A DNA stretch of 64,000 bases. It comes from Bradyrhizobium roseum. Its GTDB lineage: Bacteria > Pseudomonadota > Alphaproteobacteria > Rhizobiales > Xanthobacteraceae. Positions 1 to 9,639 of this stretch are shown here, in pieces; the first letter of the stretch is position 1, and each line of letters opens with the position of its first letter. Location: positions 992,001 to 1,056,000 of the forward strand of contig NZ_CP129212.1 of assembly GCF_030413175.1 (NCBI RefSeq), read 5' to 3'. A program made the translations under genes and the position numbers. Below the pieces are notes generated by a model, which was not told the DNA's origin, did not search any database, and saw only the letters and a program-made list of their open reading frames with translations.

Positions 1-1
1 G

Positions 2-1360
2 CTGGTTCTGCTCGGCGCGCCGGTGCTGTTGAGGGATTCAGACACTTACTGGCAGATCGCCGTGGGGCAGTGGATCCTCGACCACCATGCAGTGCCGCGC
101 GTCGACATCTATTCCTTCACCAAGGCGGGTGAGCCTTGGATGTCGTCGTCCTGGCTGGCGCAGGTCCTGTATGCGACGAGCTACAATCTGGCGGGCTGGA
201 CCGGGCCGGTGGTTCTCGGAGCGAGCGCCATCGCTGCGACCTTCGCATTGCTCACCCACATGCTCGGGCGCCGGATTCCGGCCGTCTGGGCGGTCGGCGT
301 CGCGATCGCGGCGTTGATGCTTTCGTACGGTCATTTTCTGGCGCGCCCGCACGCGCTGGCCTTGCCGGTCATGCTGGCATGGGCGTACGGGCTGATGTCG
401 GCGAGCGAACGCGGGCAGGCGCCGTCGCCATGGCTGCTGCCGTTGATCGCGCTGTGGGCCAACCTGCACGGCGGATTCATGTTCGGCCTGGTACTGACAG
501 GGGCTTTCGCGCTCGATGCGCTGTGGAACGTCGACCGTGTCTTGCGAAGGGCGCTGGCACTGCGCTGGACGGCGTTCGGCGTCGCGGCGCTGGTGGCCTG
601 CTGCGTCACGCCTTACGGGTGGGGATCGATCCTGGCCGCACGCAAGATCCTGGATCTCGGTGAACTCCTGCATCTGATCTATGAATGGATGCCGGCCGAC
701 TTCAGCAAGTTCGGCCCGTTCGAACTGGCGATCCTCGCCCTGGTCGGCGGCGCGCTGTACGGCGGGGTCAAGCTGACGCCGCCGCGGATCGCGCTGGTGC
801 TCGGCCTGCTGCACATGGCGCTGGCGCACATCAGGAACTTCGAGATATTCGCCCTGCTGCTGCCGATCGTCGTGCTGTCACCGGTGGCGTCGCAGTTCGC
901 GCTGCGGCCGGCGTGGACGGCCCGCGGGAGCGTCCCGGCGCCGGTGATGGCCGCGGTCATGCTCCTGCTCGGTGGCTGGACTTGGCTGCTCGCCGCCAAC
1001 GCTGCCATGGCCGTGCCGGAACACCAGGCACCGGCGGCGGCGGTCGAGGCGATGCGGGCGTATCAGCCGAAGCGGGTTCTCAACGATCTGCCGTTCGGCG
1101 GCTATCTGATCTGGCGACAGATCCCGGTGTTCGTCGACGGACGTGCCGAGCTTTACGGCGAAGCGTTCGACGTCGCCTTTTACCGCGCCATGCAGCTCAA
1201 GGACGTCAACGAACTGCTCGGCATGCTGAAAAAATGGGACATCGATGCGGTGCTGCTGACACCGCACACGCCTGCGGTGGGCCTGCTCGATCGCATCGAC
1301 GGCTGGCGGCGCGTCTATGCCGACCAGAACGCCGTGCTGCACGTTCGGACCCCCAACTGA
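2..1360 (+). CDS. Multi-pass membrane protein, 5' end outside the window
   Basis: The frame is open to the window edge and has hydrophobic sequence (LVLLGAPVLL) before the first in-window GTG at 23, so the true start lies upstream and the gene is 5'-partial. The protein has about ten hydrophobic segments and a soluble C-terminal part of about 100 residues that contains DGRAELYG. The overall look is that of GT-C-like glycosyltransferase membrane proteins, with an early acidic-aromatic loop (DSDTYWQ) after the first membrane segment. A sugar-transfer role is inference only; no catalytic residue is assigned. A sterol desaturase-family gene follows after about 77 bp on the same strand. Confidence 0.7.
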   Translation: MVLLGAPVLLRDSDTYWQIAVGQWILDHHAVPRVDIYSFTKAGEPWMSSSWLAQVLYATSYNLAGWTGPVVLGASAIAATFALLTHMLGRRIPAVWAVGVAIAALMLSYGHFLARPHALALPVMLAWAYGLMSASERGQAPSPWLLPLIALWANLHGGFMFGLVLTGAFALDALWNVDRVLRRALALRWTAFGVAALVACCVTPYGWGSILAARKILDLGELLHLIYEWMPADFSKFGPFELAILALVGGALYGGVKLTPPRIALVLGLLHMALAHIRNFEIFALLLPIVVLSPVASQFALRPAWTARGSVPAPVMAAVMLLLGGWTWLLAANAAMAVPEHQAPAAAVEAMRAYQPKRVLNDLPFGGYLIWRQIPVFVDGRAELYGEAFDVAFYRAMQLKDVNELLGMLKKWDIDAVLLTPHTPAVGLLDRIDGWRRVYADQNAVLHVRTPN

Positions 1361-1437
1361 AACCTCCCACCGAACCGCCCGGCCGCCGCGGCCCCGTTCC
1401 GATTGAGGGCGCGCCCGGATTCTGATACCCGGGCCGG

Positions 1438-2265
1438 ATGAACCTGCCGACCGAAATCCTCGAGATGCTCGGCCAGACCCTGACGAAGGTGGTGCCGGTT
1501 ACCATTGCGCTGGCGCTCGTGTTCTCGGTGCTGGCGCATTTCTGGGCCTGCAATCCGGGCAGGCCGTGGTGGCGCAAGCGCGAACTGGTCACCGACATCT
1601 GCTACTGGTTCCTGGTGCCGCTGTTCGCACGCGTGTTTCGCGTCGGCCTGCTGGTGCTCGGCGCCGCTCTGCTGTTTGGCATCCGCGATGCGGACGAACT
1701 GATCGCCTTCTACGACAACGGCCATGGTCCGCTGTCGCGCCTGCCATTGTGGCTGCAGGCGATCCTGTTCCTGGTCGCAGCCGACTTCATGATGTACTGG
1801 CTCCACCGCATGTTCCATGGCGGCGGATTCTGGAAATACCATGCCATCCATCATTCGTCGGAAGACGTGGACTGGATCTCGGCGGCGCGCTTTCATCCCG
1901 TCAATCTGCTGCTGGGCACCATCGGGGTCGATGTCGTGCTGCTGCTGGCCGGCATATCACCCGGCGTGATGCTCTGGCTCGGGCCGTTGAATATTTTCCA
2001 TTCGGCGTTCGTTCACGCCAACCTCAATTGGACGCTCGGGCCTCTCCGTTACGTGCTGGCGACGCCGGTATTTCACCGCTGGCACCACACCTCCCGCGAG
2101 GAGGGAGGCGATACCAATTTCGCGGGCACATTTCCGCTCTGGGACATCCTGTTCGGGACCTTCCGGATGCCGAAAGGCGTGCTGCCGGGGCACTACGGCG
2201 TGGACGATCAGTCGTCGTTCCCCCGTGAAATCATCGGCCAGATCGCCTATCCGTTCCGCAAATAG
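1438..2265 (+). CDS. Sterol desaturase / fatty acid hydroxylase family protein
   Basis: The 275-residue protein carries the histidine clusters of the membrane di-iron hydroxylase superfamily: HRMFH near residue 123, HAIHH near 137 and HRWHH near 213. These lie between hydrophobic segments and would bind two irons at the cytoplasmic face. Members hydroxylate or desaturate lipid chains or sterol-like substrates; the substrate here cannot be told. The length is typical for the bacterial branch. The start ATG follows the previous gene by a short gap, so co-transcription is possible. Confidence 0.9.
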   Translation: MNLPTEILEMLGQTLTKVVPVTIALALVFSVLAHFWACNPGRPWWRKRELVTDICYWFLVPLFARVFRVGLLVLGAALLFGIRDADELIAFYDNGHGPLSRLPLWLQAILFLVAADFMMYWLHRMFHGGGFWKYHAIHHSSEDVDWISAARFHPVNLLLGTIGVDVVLLLAGISPGVMLWLGPLNIFHSAFVHANLNWTLGPLRYVLATPVFHRWHHTSREEGGDTNFAGTFPLWDILFGTFRMPKGVLPGHYGVDDQSSFPREIIGQIAYPFRK

Positions 2266-2419
2266 TGCACGATTTTTTAACCATGTTGGCCGGGGATTTC
2301 TTGCCTCATTCCGGGGTCTCTTTTCCCTTTGTTCATCAATAGCCGTCAGATTCACCTTGTCGGGCGCCGGTGCCGCTGCGTATCGCCACTGCCGGCTTGT
2401 TGATGCCCCGGGGTAAAAG

Positions 2420-2917
2420 ATGTCGTTCAAGTCCCAGCGTACCCGCGCGCGCGCGCGTTTTGGATTGCGTTCCCTCCTTGCAGGCCTCCTGCTGTGGCCG
2501 GCCGTTGCGCTCGCCGCACCCGATCCCGACCGCATCGCCGTCTATGTCGACCAGGCCAAGCTCGTGAAGCTTCCCGCCAAGGTCTCCACCATCGTGGTCG
2601 GAAATCCCCTGATCGCGGACGTAACGCTGCAGAGCGGGGGCATCATTGTCGTCACCGGAAAGGGCTACGGCGCCACCAACTTCATTGCCATGGACCGCAA
2701 CGGCGAGGTGCTGGTGGACCGCCAGATCCAGGTCGAAGGCCCGACCGACCAGCTGGTGACGGTCTATCGCGGTGTCGAGCGCGAATCGTATAGCTGCATG
2801 CCGATCTGCCAGCGCCGGATTACGCTTGGCGACGGTGAAACCTTCTTCAAATCGGCGATCGACCAGGCCGGCAACCTCAGCGGTCAGGCCGCCGGCGCCG
2901 GAGGCCGATCGAACTGA
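2420..2917 (+). CDS. Pilus assembly protein with CpaC/secretin N-terminal domain only
   Basis: The 165-residue protein has a basic N-terminus, a hydrophobic signal sequence ending near ALAA, and one domain of the T2SS/T3SS pilus N-terminal type (pattern VDQAKLVKLP...VVGNPLIADV...YGATNF). In full-length CpaC this domain precedes BON and secretin domains. Here it stands alone, followed by a short Cys-containing tail. It is probably periplasmic. TadE-like genes downstream on the same strand support a link to Tad/Flp pili. The GGGGTAAAAG before the ATG is an acceptable ribosome binding site. Confidence 0.8.
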   Translation: MSFKSQRTRARARFGLRSLLAGLLLWPAVALAAPDPDRIAVYVDQAKLVKLPAKVSTIVVGNPLIADVTLQSGGIIVVTGKGYGATNFIAMDRNGEVLVDRQIQVEGPTDQLVTVYRGVERESYSCMPICQRRITLGDGETFFKSAIDQAGNLSGQAAGAGGRSN

Positions 2918-3162
2918 TCGTTCACGGCTCCGATCGAAATCAGAGCCGAGGTTTCCATCGTCCACGTGTTCCTGCCCGAAGCCATCACGACCGGCATACC
3001 CGTTGGCGTCGACTCGCCGTGGCCCGCGAAGGCCCGCTGCGGCGATGGTTAACGCTTCGTTAGCGGCCGGGGCCGCTCTGCATCGATGCGTCGAAACCAT
3101 TCCACAATCACTTTCAGGTAACTCTCGCTGGCAGATATCGCTGCCGTCCCGGGGATCTTTCG

Positions 3163-3717
3163 ATGTCGTCACCTGCTGTTGCAACAGCCCCTGTCAAAAG
3201 CATTCTGGGCCGCTTCCGCCGCAACCGGCGGGGCTCGGTCGCCGTCGAGTTCGCGCTGGTCGCGCCGTTGTTCTTCTGCATGCTGTTTGCGATTCTCGAA
3301 ACGGCGATCGTGTTTTTTGCCGGCCAGGTCCTGGAGAACGCAACGCTGGAAAGCGCTCGGCTGATCCTGACCCGTCAGGCCCAGAACGCGGCCATGACCG
3401 AAGCGGACTTCAAGCAAAATCTCTGCGATCGCATCAAGATAATGTTCAATTGCCAGGGCAATCTCGGCAACCTGACCGTCGATATGAAGTCCTTTGCGCC
3501 GGGCGCAACGATCACGATTACCGATCCGATCGTCGCCGGCAGCCTTACTGGACCCTTCGTCTATTCGTTGCCGCCGTCGGGCTCTCCCAACACCATCGTG
3601 GTTCGTGCCTTCTACCAGTGGCCGTTGTTCGTCACCGGGCTCGGCTACAACATCGGAAATCTCAACGGCAGCAAGCGGCTGCTCTCCGCGACCGCCGCCT
3701 TTCATGTCGAGCCGTGA
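3163..3717 (+). CDS. TadE/TadG-family pilus assembly protein
   Basis: The 184-residue protein begins with a basic stretch (RFRRNRRGSVAVEFALVAP) followed by one long hydrophobic segment at about residues 25 to 50. This is the TadE-like pseudopilin signature with Glu five residues into the hydrophobic stretch. The C-terminal part is extracytoplasmic. TadE-like minor pseudopilins are processed by a TadV/CpaA prepilin peptidase and act in Tad secretion or adhesion. A second TadE-like gene starts 5 bp after its stop, so the pair is an operon. Confidence 0.85.
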   Translation: MSSPAVATAPVKSILGRFRRNRRGSVAVEFALVAPLFFCMLFAILETAIVFFAGQVLENATLESARLILTRQAQNAAMTEADFKQNLCDRIKIMFNCQGNLGNLTVDMKSFAPGATITITDPIVAGSLTGPFVYSLPPSGSPNTIVVRAFYQWPLFVTGLGYNIGNLNGSKRLLSATAAFHVEP

Positions 3718-3721
3718 TGCG

Positions 3722-4348
3722 ATGATGGTATCCCAAATGCAGAATATGTCGCTTCGCCTGCGCGGTCTTTGGGCCGATCGCAGTGGTCTCGCCGCCGTCG
3801 AATTCGCCATGATTTTTCCGATCATGGTGGCGATGTACTTCGGCGTGGTCGAATATTCGTCGGCGATATCGGTGGACCGCAAGGCCACCCAGGTGGCGCG
3901 AACGCTTGCCGACCTGACGTCGCAGAGCCAGACCATTGCCGACGCCGATCTCATGAGTTTTGGTCAGGCGGCAAAAGCCATCATGACGCCTTATCCGGGG
4001 CAGCCGCTGGTATCCTATGTCACCCAGGTTTACATCGACAGCTCGACGGGGGCCGCCCGCGTTCAGTGGAGCAAGGAACTGGTGATCGACGGGGCGGGCA
4101 ATGTCACGATCTCAGGGACAGCGCCTCATACGCAGGGCACAACCGTGACGTTGCCGTCCACGCTTTCCGTGGCCAAGGGGACGTTCGTGGTCTGGAGCGA
4201 GATCAGCTACAAGTATACGCCCGCAGTCGGTTATCTGGTGTCGAAGACCGGCATGACGTTCAGGGATGTCGCCTATACACGCCCGCGCCTGGTTCTGTGC
4301 GTGACCTATCCGACGGCCGGCTTCTCGAACTGCGCGACACCTTTGTAA
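3722..4348 (+). CDS. Second TadE/TadG-family pilus assembly protein
   Basis: I start this 208-residue protein at ATG 3722; the frame is open further upstream, but only inside the preceding gene. An Arg-rich start (LRGLWADRSGLAAVEFAMIFP) and one membrane segment reproduce the TadE pattern, with Glu inside the hydrophobic run. The rest is an extracytoplasmic domain with a Cys pair near the C-terminus. Its place just behind the previous TadE-like gene suggests that the two pseudopilins work together. Confidence 0.85.
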   Translation: MMVSQMQNMSLRLRGLWADRSGLAAVEFAMIFPIMVAMYFGVVEYSSAISVDRKATQVARTLADLTSQSQTIADADLMSFGQAAKAIMTPYPGQPLVSYVTQVYIDSSTGAARVQWSKELVIDGAGNVTISGTAPHTQGTTVTLPSTLSVAKGTFVVWSEISYKYTPAVGYLVSKTGMTFRDVAYTRPRLVLCVTYPTAGFSNCATPL

Positions 4349-4949
4349 CGGCAGGCGGTTCCGGACCAACTACGTAACCGTTCTCCTGTTTACCGCGCCC
4401 TTCCCTTCAAGGACGAGGGGCGCGCGGCATTGCCGGGATCCGCTTCGGCTGGCACGCGCCGGCCCATCCGTAGCGGCCTTTGATCGCGGCTCCGAACGCA
4501 GCATCGCGTCGGCGCAGGTCGCGGTTGGCACGCCCCTGCTTCGACTGACATGGGCATACGCCCTCTGTCCGCCCCGTGCTCCGTCGCGGGCTCTGAGGCC
4601 GGACAAGGTCAGTCAGGCCGGCCGCAGCAACGGTCCGGCGGCCGGACGCAGGCAGCCTGAGGGCTGCGAACCCCGGGGTCGTTCTACTTTGCATGGGGTT
4701 GTTTTCGATATTTCGTGTCAGGGCGTCAGCGGCGCCCGGAACAAGCCGCGATCGCCGGCTTGGCCGGCTGCTCCGGCGGATGACCGGTCCCGGATACGGG
4801 TCGCTTGCGGGGATGCTGCGCGCTTGGCGTCCAGCGCCGCGCCGGCATCGGCCGGCGAAGTTGCGCTGTGGAAGAGGGCGGCGCAGTTCTCGGGAGCCAG
4901 GCCCGCGCGGGCCGTCGGCGGAGCCGACGACCGCCCTCTCGTTGCCGGG
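4349..4949. other. Gene-free gap between convergent Tad genes
   Basis: About 600 bp lie between the TadE-like gene (plus) and the TadG-like gene (minus). Open frames exist on both strands, but they are Arg/Pro-rich, lack ribosome binding sites and resemble no family I know. I see no clear terminator with a T-run, no tRNA and no repeat. Confidence 0.5.
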
Positions 4950-6536
4950 TCAGTTCGTAATATGCGCCGTCTGTAGCGCGTGGTTGAACATAGCATTCAG
5001 CGCCGCGGTGATTTCAGTAGGCGAACTCGCGGTGTAGAAGAAGCCCGGCGACGCGCATTTCTGCAGGCTGGCCGGAATATACGCAATGTTGTCGTTGGCA
5101 GCGGTGCCTTCGTTGTTGGCAAAGCTCGTATTCACGGGATCGATCTTTTGGTAGGGGATGTAGAGCACGGAAACGACGACGCCGCGGCTCTTGAGCGTTT
5201 CGCATTGGGAAACGGTCGCCAGGGCGCCCCGATTATCGATCGTGGTCGCATGATTGCTGCCCGACCAGGAACCGTTTGGAACGCCTTTAACCTGGTTGTT
5301 TTGTGCGCCGTCGGTGACGAGGAAGACGTAGGGTTGCGGAGTGCTCTGCGTACTGCCGTCGCCGACGGCGCCGCTGCCGCTGCCGATGAGGCCGTTGACC
5401 GTGGTGAGCGCGGTGGTGATATGCGTGCCGCCCGAGCCGAGGCTTGAATTCATGTTCGTGTCGAGCTGCGTGGCAAGGTTTGCGGCTGCGTAGTTGATGG
5501 TGCCCGGCGTGGTGGGAGATCCGTTGATGGCGCTGGTCAGCGGAAAATACGCGTAGAGGTATCGAACGAAGGGATAGATCCCGATGCGGAACTGGTCGGG
5601 GACCTTCTTGGAGGCGTTCGCGGTTTTGAACAGCTCGGTTACGGCGTAGCCGACGGCGTCGGCGCGCAACTGGACGCAGGCGTCGGTGCCGGCTGTGTCG
5701 CAGGAAGAAACCGTCGTCAGGTTCGAGTACAACGAATCCGGCAATCCGTCTCGGATCGTATTTGACTTGAACCTTTTTCCCGCAGGGTAGGTCGAATTCA
5801 CAGTCGTGTTCTCGAGCAGGTTTTTGAAGCCGGACTGACTGACACGCGAGATCGCATAGCCCAGACAGGCGTTGTTCGTGGGGTATCCCTGAGTGCCGGT
5901 ATTGGTACAGGCGCTGTTCTTGGGCTCGAAATGGCAGGCGAAGACGCAGCCGGTGGGATATTGGCGATAGTTGTCAGGGTTGACCTGGGAAAGCCGCGTC
6001 TGCTCGGCGGGCGTCGACGCCAGGCCCATTGAGCCCGAGGTGTCCAGCGTCAGGTAGAAATCGAGGTACGGCGGCAACGTGGCGGCTGCGCTCGAAAGCC
6101 CCGACACCGTCAGCTTGTTGAAATTGATCACGCGCAGGAAGGTTGTCGGAACATCGACCGAGAACGTGACGCTGGCGGCGAGCTTGATGCCGGTCTTCGT
6201 TACCGAGATGTTGATGTTCGGGTTGGTGTAGCCGGTGATGCCGTTCATGTTGGCGTTGAAGACGTTGGTCGCGTCGGTGACGCCGGCGGTGACGGAGCCG
6301 TTGCCGGTCATGACCGAGGCCGCGAGGAAGCCCGGCGATTTCTGCGAGAGCGCGGCAATGCCCGCGGCGTCTGCCGCGGATTGCAGTTTTGCTTTCATTC
6401 GCGTCGCCATCGAATAGTCCACCGCGCAACCGATCGCCGATACAAGGGGGATCGCTGCGAACGTGAAGATGATGGCCACGTTACCGCGTCGGTCGCGGCG
6501 GAAACGGGAAAGAAACTGCTGAAGACGAATTGGCAC
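4950..6536 (-). CDS. TadG-like pilus protein with von Willebrand A domain
   Basis: The 528-residue protein starts with RFRRDRRGNVAIIFTFAAIP and one N-terminal membrane segment, the Tad/TadG N-terminal (PF13400-like) pattern. A large extracytoplasmic part follows. The vWA domain begins near residue 165 with a complete metal-site motif DTSGS (DxSxS), and later VFLVTDGAQNN fits the second metal-site loop. Several Cys residues suggest disulfides. Such proteins anchor or strengthen Tad pili or mediate adhesion. It is convergent with the two TadE-like genes. Confidence 0.85.
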   Translation of the reverse strand: MPIRLQQFLSRFRRDRRGNVAIIFTFAAIPLVSAIGCAVDYSMATRMKAKLQSAADAAGIAALSQKSPGFLAASVMTGNGSVTAGVTDATNVFNANMNGITGYTNPNINISVTKTGIKLAASVTFSVDVPTTFLRVINFNKLTVSGLSSAAATLPPYLDFYLTLDTSGSMGLASTPAEQTRLSQVNPDNYRQYPTGCVFACHFEPKNSACTNTGTQGYPTNNACLGYAISRVSQSGFKNLLENTTVNSTYPAGKRFKSNTIRDGLPDSLYSNLTTVSSCDTAGTDACVQLRADAVGYAVTELFKTANASKKVPDQFRIGIYPFVRYLYAYFPLTSAINGSPTTPGTINYAAANLATQLDTNMNSSLGSGGTHITTALTTVNGLIGSGSGAVGDGSTQSTPQPYVFLVTDGAQNNQVKGVPNGSWSGSNHATTIDNRGALATVSQCETLKSRGVVVSVLYIPYQKIDPVNTSFANNEGTAANDNIAYIPASLQKCASPGFFYTASSPTEITAALNAMFNHALQTAHITN

Positions 6537-6730
6537 GAGCGCGCCCCCTGGCTATCCAAAAGCGCGCGATCGTAGCCGCAGCCTTCCTAAGTGCGGCTTA
6601 ATTCGATTGCCGAAAAACCGGCCGATCCGGGGATGTGACGGATTGCAGGTGCCGCCGGTTACGATTTGTTTACGGCTTGGGTCGGTGCGACCCTGCGCCT
6701 GTTCGCCAGCGCGTATCGTTCCCAACAAAC

Positions 6731-6760
6731 GAAAGGCCGCGCTATCGGCGCGGCCTTTCG
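6731..6760 (-). terminator. Terminator of the cold shock gene
   Basis: A perfect 12-bp stem (GAAAGGCCGCGC with its complement) has a short loop. Read on the minus strand it is followed by a T-rich stretch (TCGTTTGTTG). It lies about 50 bp beyond the cold shock gene stop. Confidence 0.7.
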
Positions 6761-6813
6761 GCTCAGTCAGTGGCGATTGCCCGGGACGCCGTCGCGAGCG
6801 GCCCGGGGAATCG

Positions 6814-7026
6814 TTATCCGGCGGCGCGCAGATTGTCGGCCGAAGATTTGCCAGAACGGCGATCTGCCACGATCTCGTAGGAGATCTTCTGGCCTTCACG
6901 CAGCGTTCCGAGGCCGGCACGCTCGACAGCGCTGATGTGCACGAACACGTCATTGCCGCCGTCATCCGGCTGGATGAAGCCATAGCCCTTGGTTGCGTTA
7001 AACCACTTCACGGTTCCCATGCTCAC
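6814..7026 (-). CDS. cspA: Cold shock protein, CspA family
   Basis: This 70-residue single-domain protein has both RNA-binding motifs, KGYGFI (RNP1, near residue 13) and VFVHI (RNP2, near 27). The usual start [14 protein letters not shown] is preceded by two extra residues. CspA proteins bind single-stranded RNA/DNA and melt mRNA structure; in alphaproteobacteria many members are constitutive or stationary-phase genes. It has its own terminator and follows IF-1 and a DEAD-box helicase on the same strand, both also RNA-structure or translation factors. The symbol is used at family level only. Confidence 0.93.
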   Translation of the reverse strand: MSMGTVKWFNATKGYGFIQPDDGGNDVFVHISAVERAGLGTLREGQKISYEIVADRRSGKSSADNLRAAG

Positions 7027-7293
7027 TGGGGTAGTCCCTTCTCAGATATACAAGTCGTAACCCACCCTTCGATGGGCTGGTGAGATCGAATTTTTGGAAG
7101 GGTCGTCAGCGTCTAAACCGGCTGTACCGGTGGATAGCTAATGTCGTCCGGCCGAAAATCGATGGACAATATTATTCGATTGCAACGTTCAAAACAATCC
7201 TGACGTGCACGATTTTTTGATTCGGCCGGGCAGCCGCCCGCCTCCGCGCGCGACAGGGCTGCCGGGCGCGTTTCCGATAAGGTTAGCGGTACG

Positions 7294-7578
7294 TTACCGT
7301 CGGCGGAACTGACCGCCGCGCGGCGGTCCCCCACGCGGGGCACCGGGGTTCGGGCGCTCGTCCTTGTGACGGAAGATCAGGCGGCCCTTCTCCAGATCGT
7401 AGGGCGACATTTCGATCGTGACCCGATCGCCTGCCAGCGTCTTGATCCGGTTCTTCTTCATCTTGCCGGCCGTGTAGGCGACGATTTCGTGTCCGGCATC
7501 GAGCTGCACGCGGTAGCGCGCATCAGGGAGGATTTCGGTCACCAGTCCTTCGAACTGGATCAGCTCTTCTTTAGCCAT
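7294..7578 (-). CDS. infA: Translation initiation factor IF-1
   Basis: The 94-residue protein has the S1/OB fold sequence of IF-1 ([27 protein letters not shown], then [32 protein letters not shown]). It carries an extra C-terminal tail of about 20 Gly/Pro/Arg residues beyond the usual 72. IF-1 occupies the ribosomal A site and helps IF-3 and IF-2 during initiation. Alphaproteobacterial genomes often have a second, longer infA copy next to a helicase, and this fits that type. It starts 24 bp after the helicase stop, so co-transcription is likely. Confidence 0.93.
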   Translation of the reverse strand: MAKEELIQFEGLVTEILPDARYRVQLDAGHEIVAYTAGKMKKNRIKTLAGDRVTIEMSPYDLEKGRLIFRHKDERPNPGAPRGGPPRGGQFRRR

Positions 7579-7601
7579 GGTGGTCTCCAGGTCGATCGAG
7601 G

Positions 7602-9074
7602 CTAGCGCTGCGGTCGGTGGGTACGGTTGGGTTGAGTATTCGGACGGCTCTCGCGATGCAAGAAGGCGACGCCCTGAATGCCCTCACTTTTCCCGCCTTG
7701 GCTCTTGCCGGCCTGTTGCGCCGGACGCGGCTGGTCGTGCCGGTTCGGCTGCGGCGCGGCACTATTACCACCACCTCGGCGGGGACGGCGAGGGCCTTTT
7801 GAGCCCGGCGCCGCTTCATGTCCCCGGGATTCGTGACCCCGGGAGTCCTGTGTGCGGGCGGCGTGGGCGCGCGGGGCGGAGCGTCCGCCACGATTCTTTT
7901 GCGCGGGGCGCTGCGAAGCAGCCGGCGCGGCGTCGCGGCTGCCCGGCGTGCGGCGGTCTTCCCGCGGCAGGGTGATGCGGATCAACCGCTCAATGTCGCG
8001 CAGATAGCCCATCTCTTCAGCGCCCGCGACCAGCGAGATCGCCACGCCTTCGGCGCCGGCGCGCGCGGTGCGGCCGATGCGGTGGACATAGGATTCCGGA
8101 ATGTTCGGCAGATCGAAATTCACCACATGGCTGATGCCGTCGACGTCGATGCCGCGGGCGGCAATGTCGGTGGCGACCAGGGTGCGGATCTCGCCGGTGC
8201 GGAACGCGGCGAGCACGCGCTCGCGGTGGTTCTGCGACTTGTTGCCGTGAATGGCGTTGGCGGGGATGCCTGCCTTCTCCAGCGTCTTCACCACCTTGTC
8301 GGCGCCGTGCTTTGTGCGGGTAAAGATCAGCGCGCGGTCGACCGGTTCCTGCTTCAGAAGCTGCGCCAGCACGCCCGATTTGGCCGAGAAGTCCACCTGG
8401 ATAATGCGCTGCGTGATGCGATCGACGGTCGAGGCCACCGGCGTCACCGCCACGCGGGCGGGGTCGCGCAGCATGGCTTCGGCGAGTTCGGCGATGTCCT
8501 TCGGCATGGTGGCTGAGAAGAACAGGGTCTGGCGCTTGATCGGCAGCTTGGCGACGATTTTGCGGATGTCGTTGATGAAGCCCATGTCGAGCATGCGGTC
8601 GGCTTCGTCGAGCACCAGGAATTCGACCTGGTTGAGCTTCAGGCCGTTGCTCTGGACGAGATCGAGCAGGCGGCCGGGGGTCGCGACCAGGACCTCGACA
8701 CCCTGCATCAGCGAGCGGACCTGGCGGCCCATCGGTACGCCGCCGATCGCCAGGGTCGAACTTAGGCGGATATGGCGGCCATAGGCGTTGAAGCTGTCGA
8801 GGATCTGGCCTGACAATTCGCGGGTCGGCGACAGCACCAGCACGCGGCAGGTCTTGGGCTGCGGCCGGATCCGGTTTTCCAGAATACGATGCAGGATTGG
8901 CAGCGCGAACGACGCGGTTTTGCCGGTGCCGGTCTGGGCGATGCCGACGATGTCGCGGCCGGTGATGGCGAGCGGGATGGTCTGGGCCTGGATCGGCGTG
9001 GGGGTATGGTAGTTTTCTTCCTTGAGAGCACGGGAAATGGGTTCGGCCAGGCCGAAATCCTGAAAGGAGGTCAA
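7602..9074 (-). CDS. rhlE: DEAD-box ATP-dependent RNA helicase, RhlE-like
   Basis: The 490-residue protein has the full helicase motif set: Q-motif [15 protein letters not shown] (motif I), PTRELSGQI (Ia), [13 protein letters not shown] (II, DEAD), SAT (III), ARGIDVDGI (V) and [10 protein letters not shown] (VI). After about residue 375 comes a low-complexity Arg/Gly/Ser/Pro/Gln tail that probably binds RNA. The core matches the RhlE group, which unwinds rRNA and mRNA structure and is often needed in the cold. The AGGAGG-like site lies right before the ATG. infA and cspA follow on the same strand. Confidence 0.93.
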   Translation of the reverse strand: MTSFQDFGLAEPISRALKEENYHTPTPIQAQTIPLAITGRDIVGIAQTGTGKTASFALPILHRILENRIRPQPKTCRVLVLSPTRELSGQILDSFNAYGRHIRLSSTLAIGGVPMGRQVRSLMQGVEVLVATPGRLLDLVQSNGLKLNQVEFLVLDEADRMLDMGFINDIRKIVAKLPIKRQTLFFSATMPKDIAELAEAMLRDPARVAVTPVASTVDRITQRIIQVDFSAKSGVLAQLLKQEPVDRALIFTRTKHGADKVVKTLEKAGIPANAIHGNKSQNHRERVLAAFRTGEIRTLVATDIAARGIDVDGISHVVNFDLPNIPESYVHRIGRTARAGAEGVAISLVAGAEEMGYLRDIERLIRITLPREDRRTPGSRDAAPAASQRPAQKNRGGRSAPRAHAARTQDSRGHESRGHEAAPGSKGPRRPRRGGGNSAAPQPNRHDQPRPAQQAGKSQGGKSEGIQGVAFLHRESRPNTQPNRTHRPQR

Positions 9075-9552
9075 AAGAGGGTTCTTTCCATCAAAAAAGG
9101 CAGGCGCCCAACCGGGTTCGGCCAGGAGCGCGCGAGGGGGGTGTCAGAGACACCCGCGTGTTTGGGGCGTCGGTTTTGCTAGCTGAAAGGGGCAAGCCAG
9201 AAACCGCAAAACGGGATCAGAACACGCGGCTCGCAAGGACCTGATGATTCTCTAGGTCACCCCTGTCATATGGCTGACCTGCGCGGCGCTTTCAAGGCGA
9301 ATCCCACGCATTTCATCCGCAGAGTGAAGGAATTGCTCTGCGAGACAGCGCGTGACCGCCTGCTGGCAACCCCAAACGATCAAAAACCGTGCAAGAAATT
9401 TAGCCAAATTGCGGCATCTGCACAAAAATTAGATAGTTTGCTGCCAAAGCATACATTTTGAGGGTCTAAAAATTAAGCGGTTTGGCTAGAGGCAATTTCC
9501 GCACGCCACAAATTCCAAAACAATTAGATGGGTTTATCCCGTTTTTTCCCAA
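9075..9552. other. Intergenic region between helicase and urtA
   Basis: This divergent gap is AT-rich in its right half and carries the promoters of both flanking units. A 63-codon frame at 9270-9461 has no ribosome binding site and no recognisable family, so I do not call it a gene. I could not find a convincing NtrC enhancer palindrome by eye. Confidence 0.5.
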
Positions 9553-9568
9553 TGGCATGGTTCTTGCG
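9553..9568 (+). promoter_or_regulatory. Sigma-54 (RpoN) promoter of the urea locus
   Basis: TGGCATGGTTCTTGCG matches the -24/-12 consensus TGGCAC-N5-TTGCW, with the invariant GG (9554-9555) and GC (9566-9567) exactly 12 bp apart. It lies about 72 bp upstream of the urtA start. Sigma-54 with NtrC control of urea uptake is well known in proteobacteria, so this implies induction under nitrogen limitation. Confidence 0.8.
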
Positions 9569-9639
9569 ATTCCCTTAACGCAGGCGGCCGTTGGGGCCGT
9601 TCGCAGCGTCTAACGCCTGCGTCAGGGAGATGACACCTC

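Noticed and set aside
2266..2282. GTGCACGATTTTTT shared with 7205-7218
   Set aside because: Short and without symmetry or gene context; probably chance or a weak T-run.
4693..5037. Plus-strand frame running into the end of the TadG-like gene
   Set aside because: It overlaps the real gene on the other strand and has shadow-like Arg/Ala composition.
9270..9461. 63-codon frame in the helicase-urtA gap
   Set aside because: No ribosome binding site, odd composition for this genome and no family likeness; it overlaps the regulatory region.
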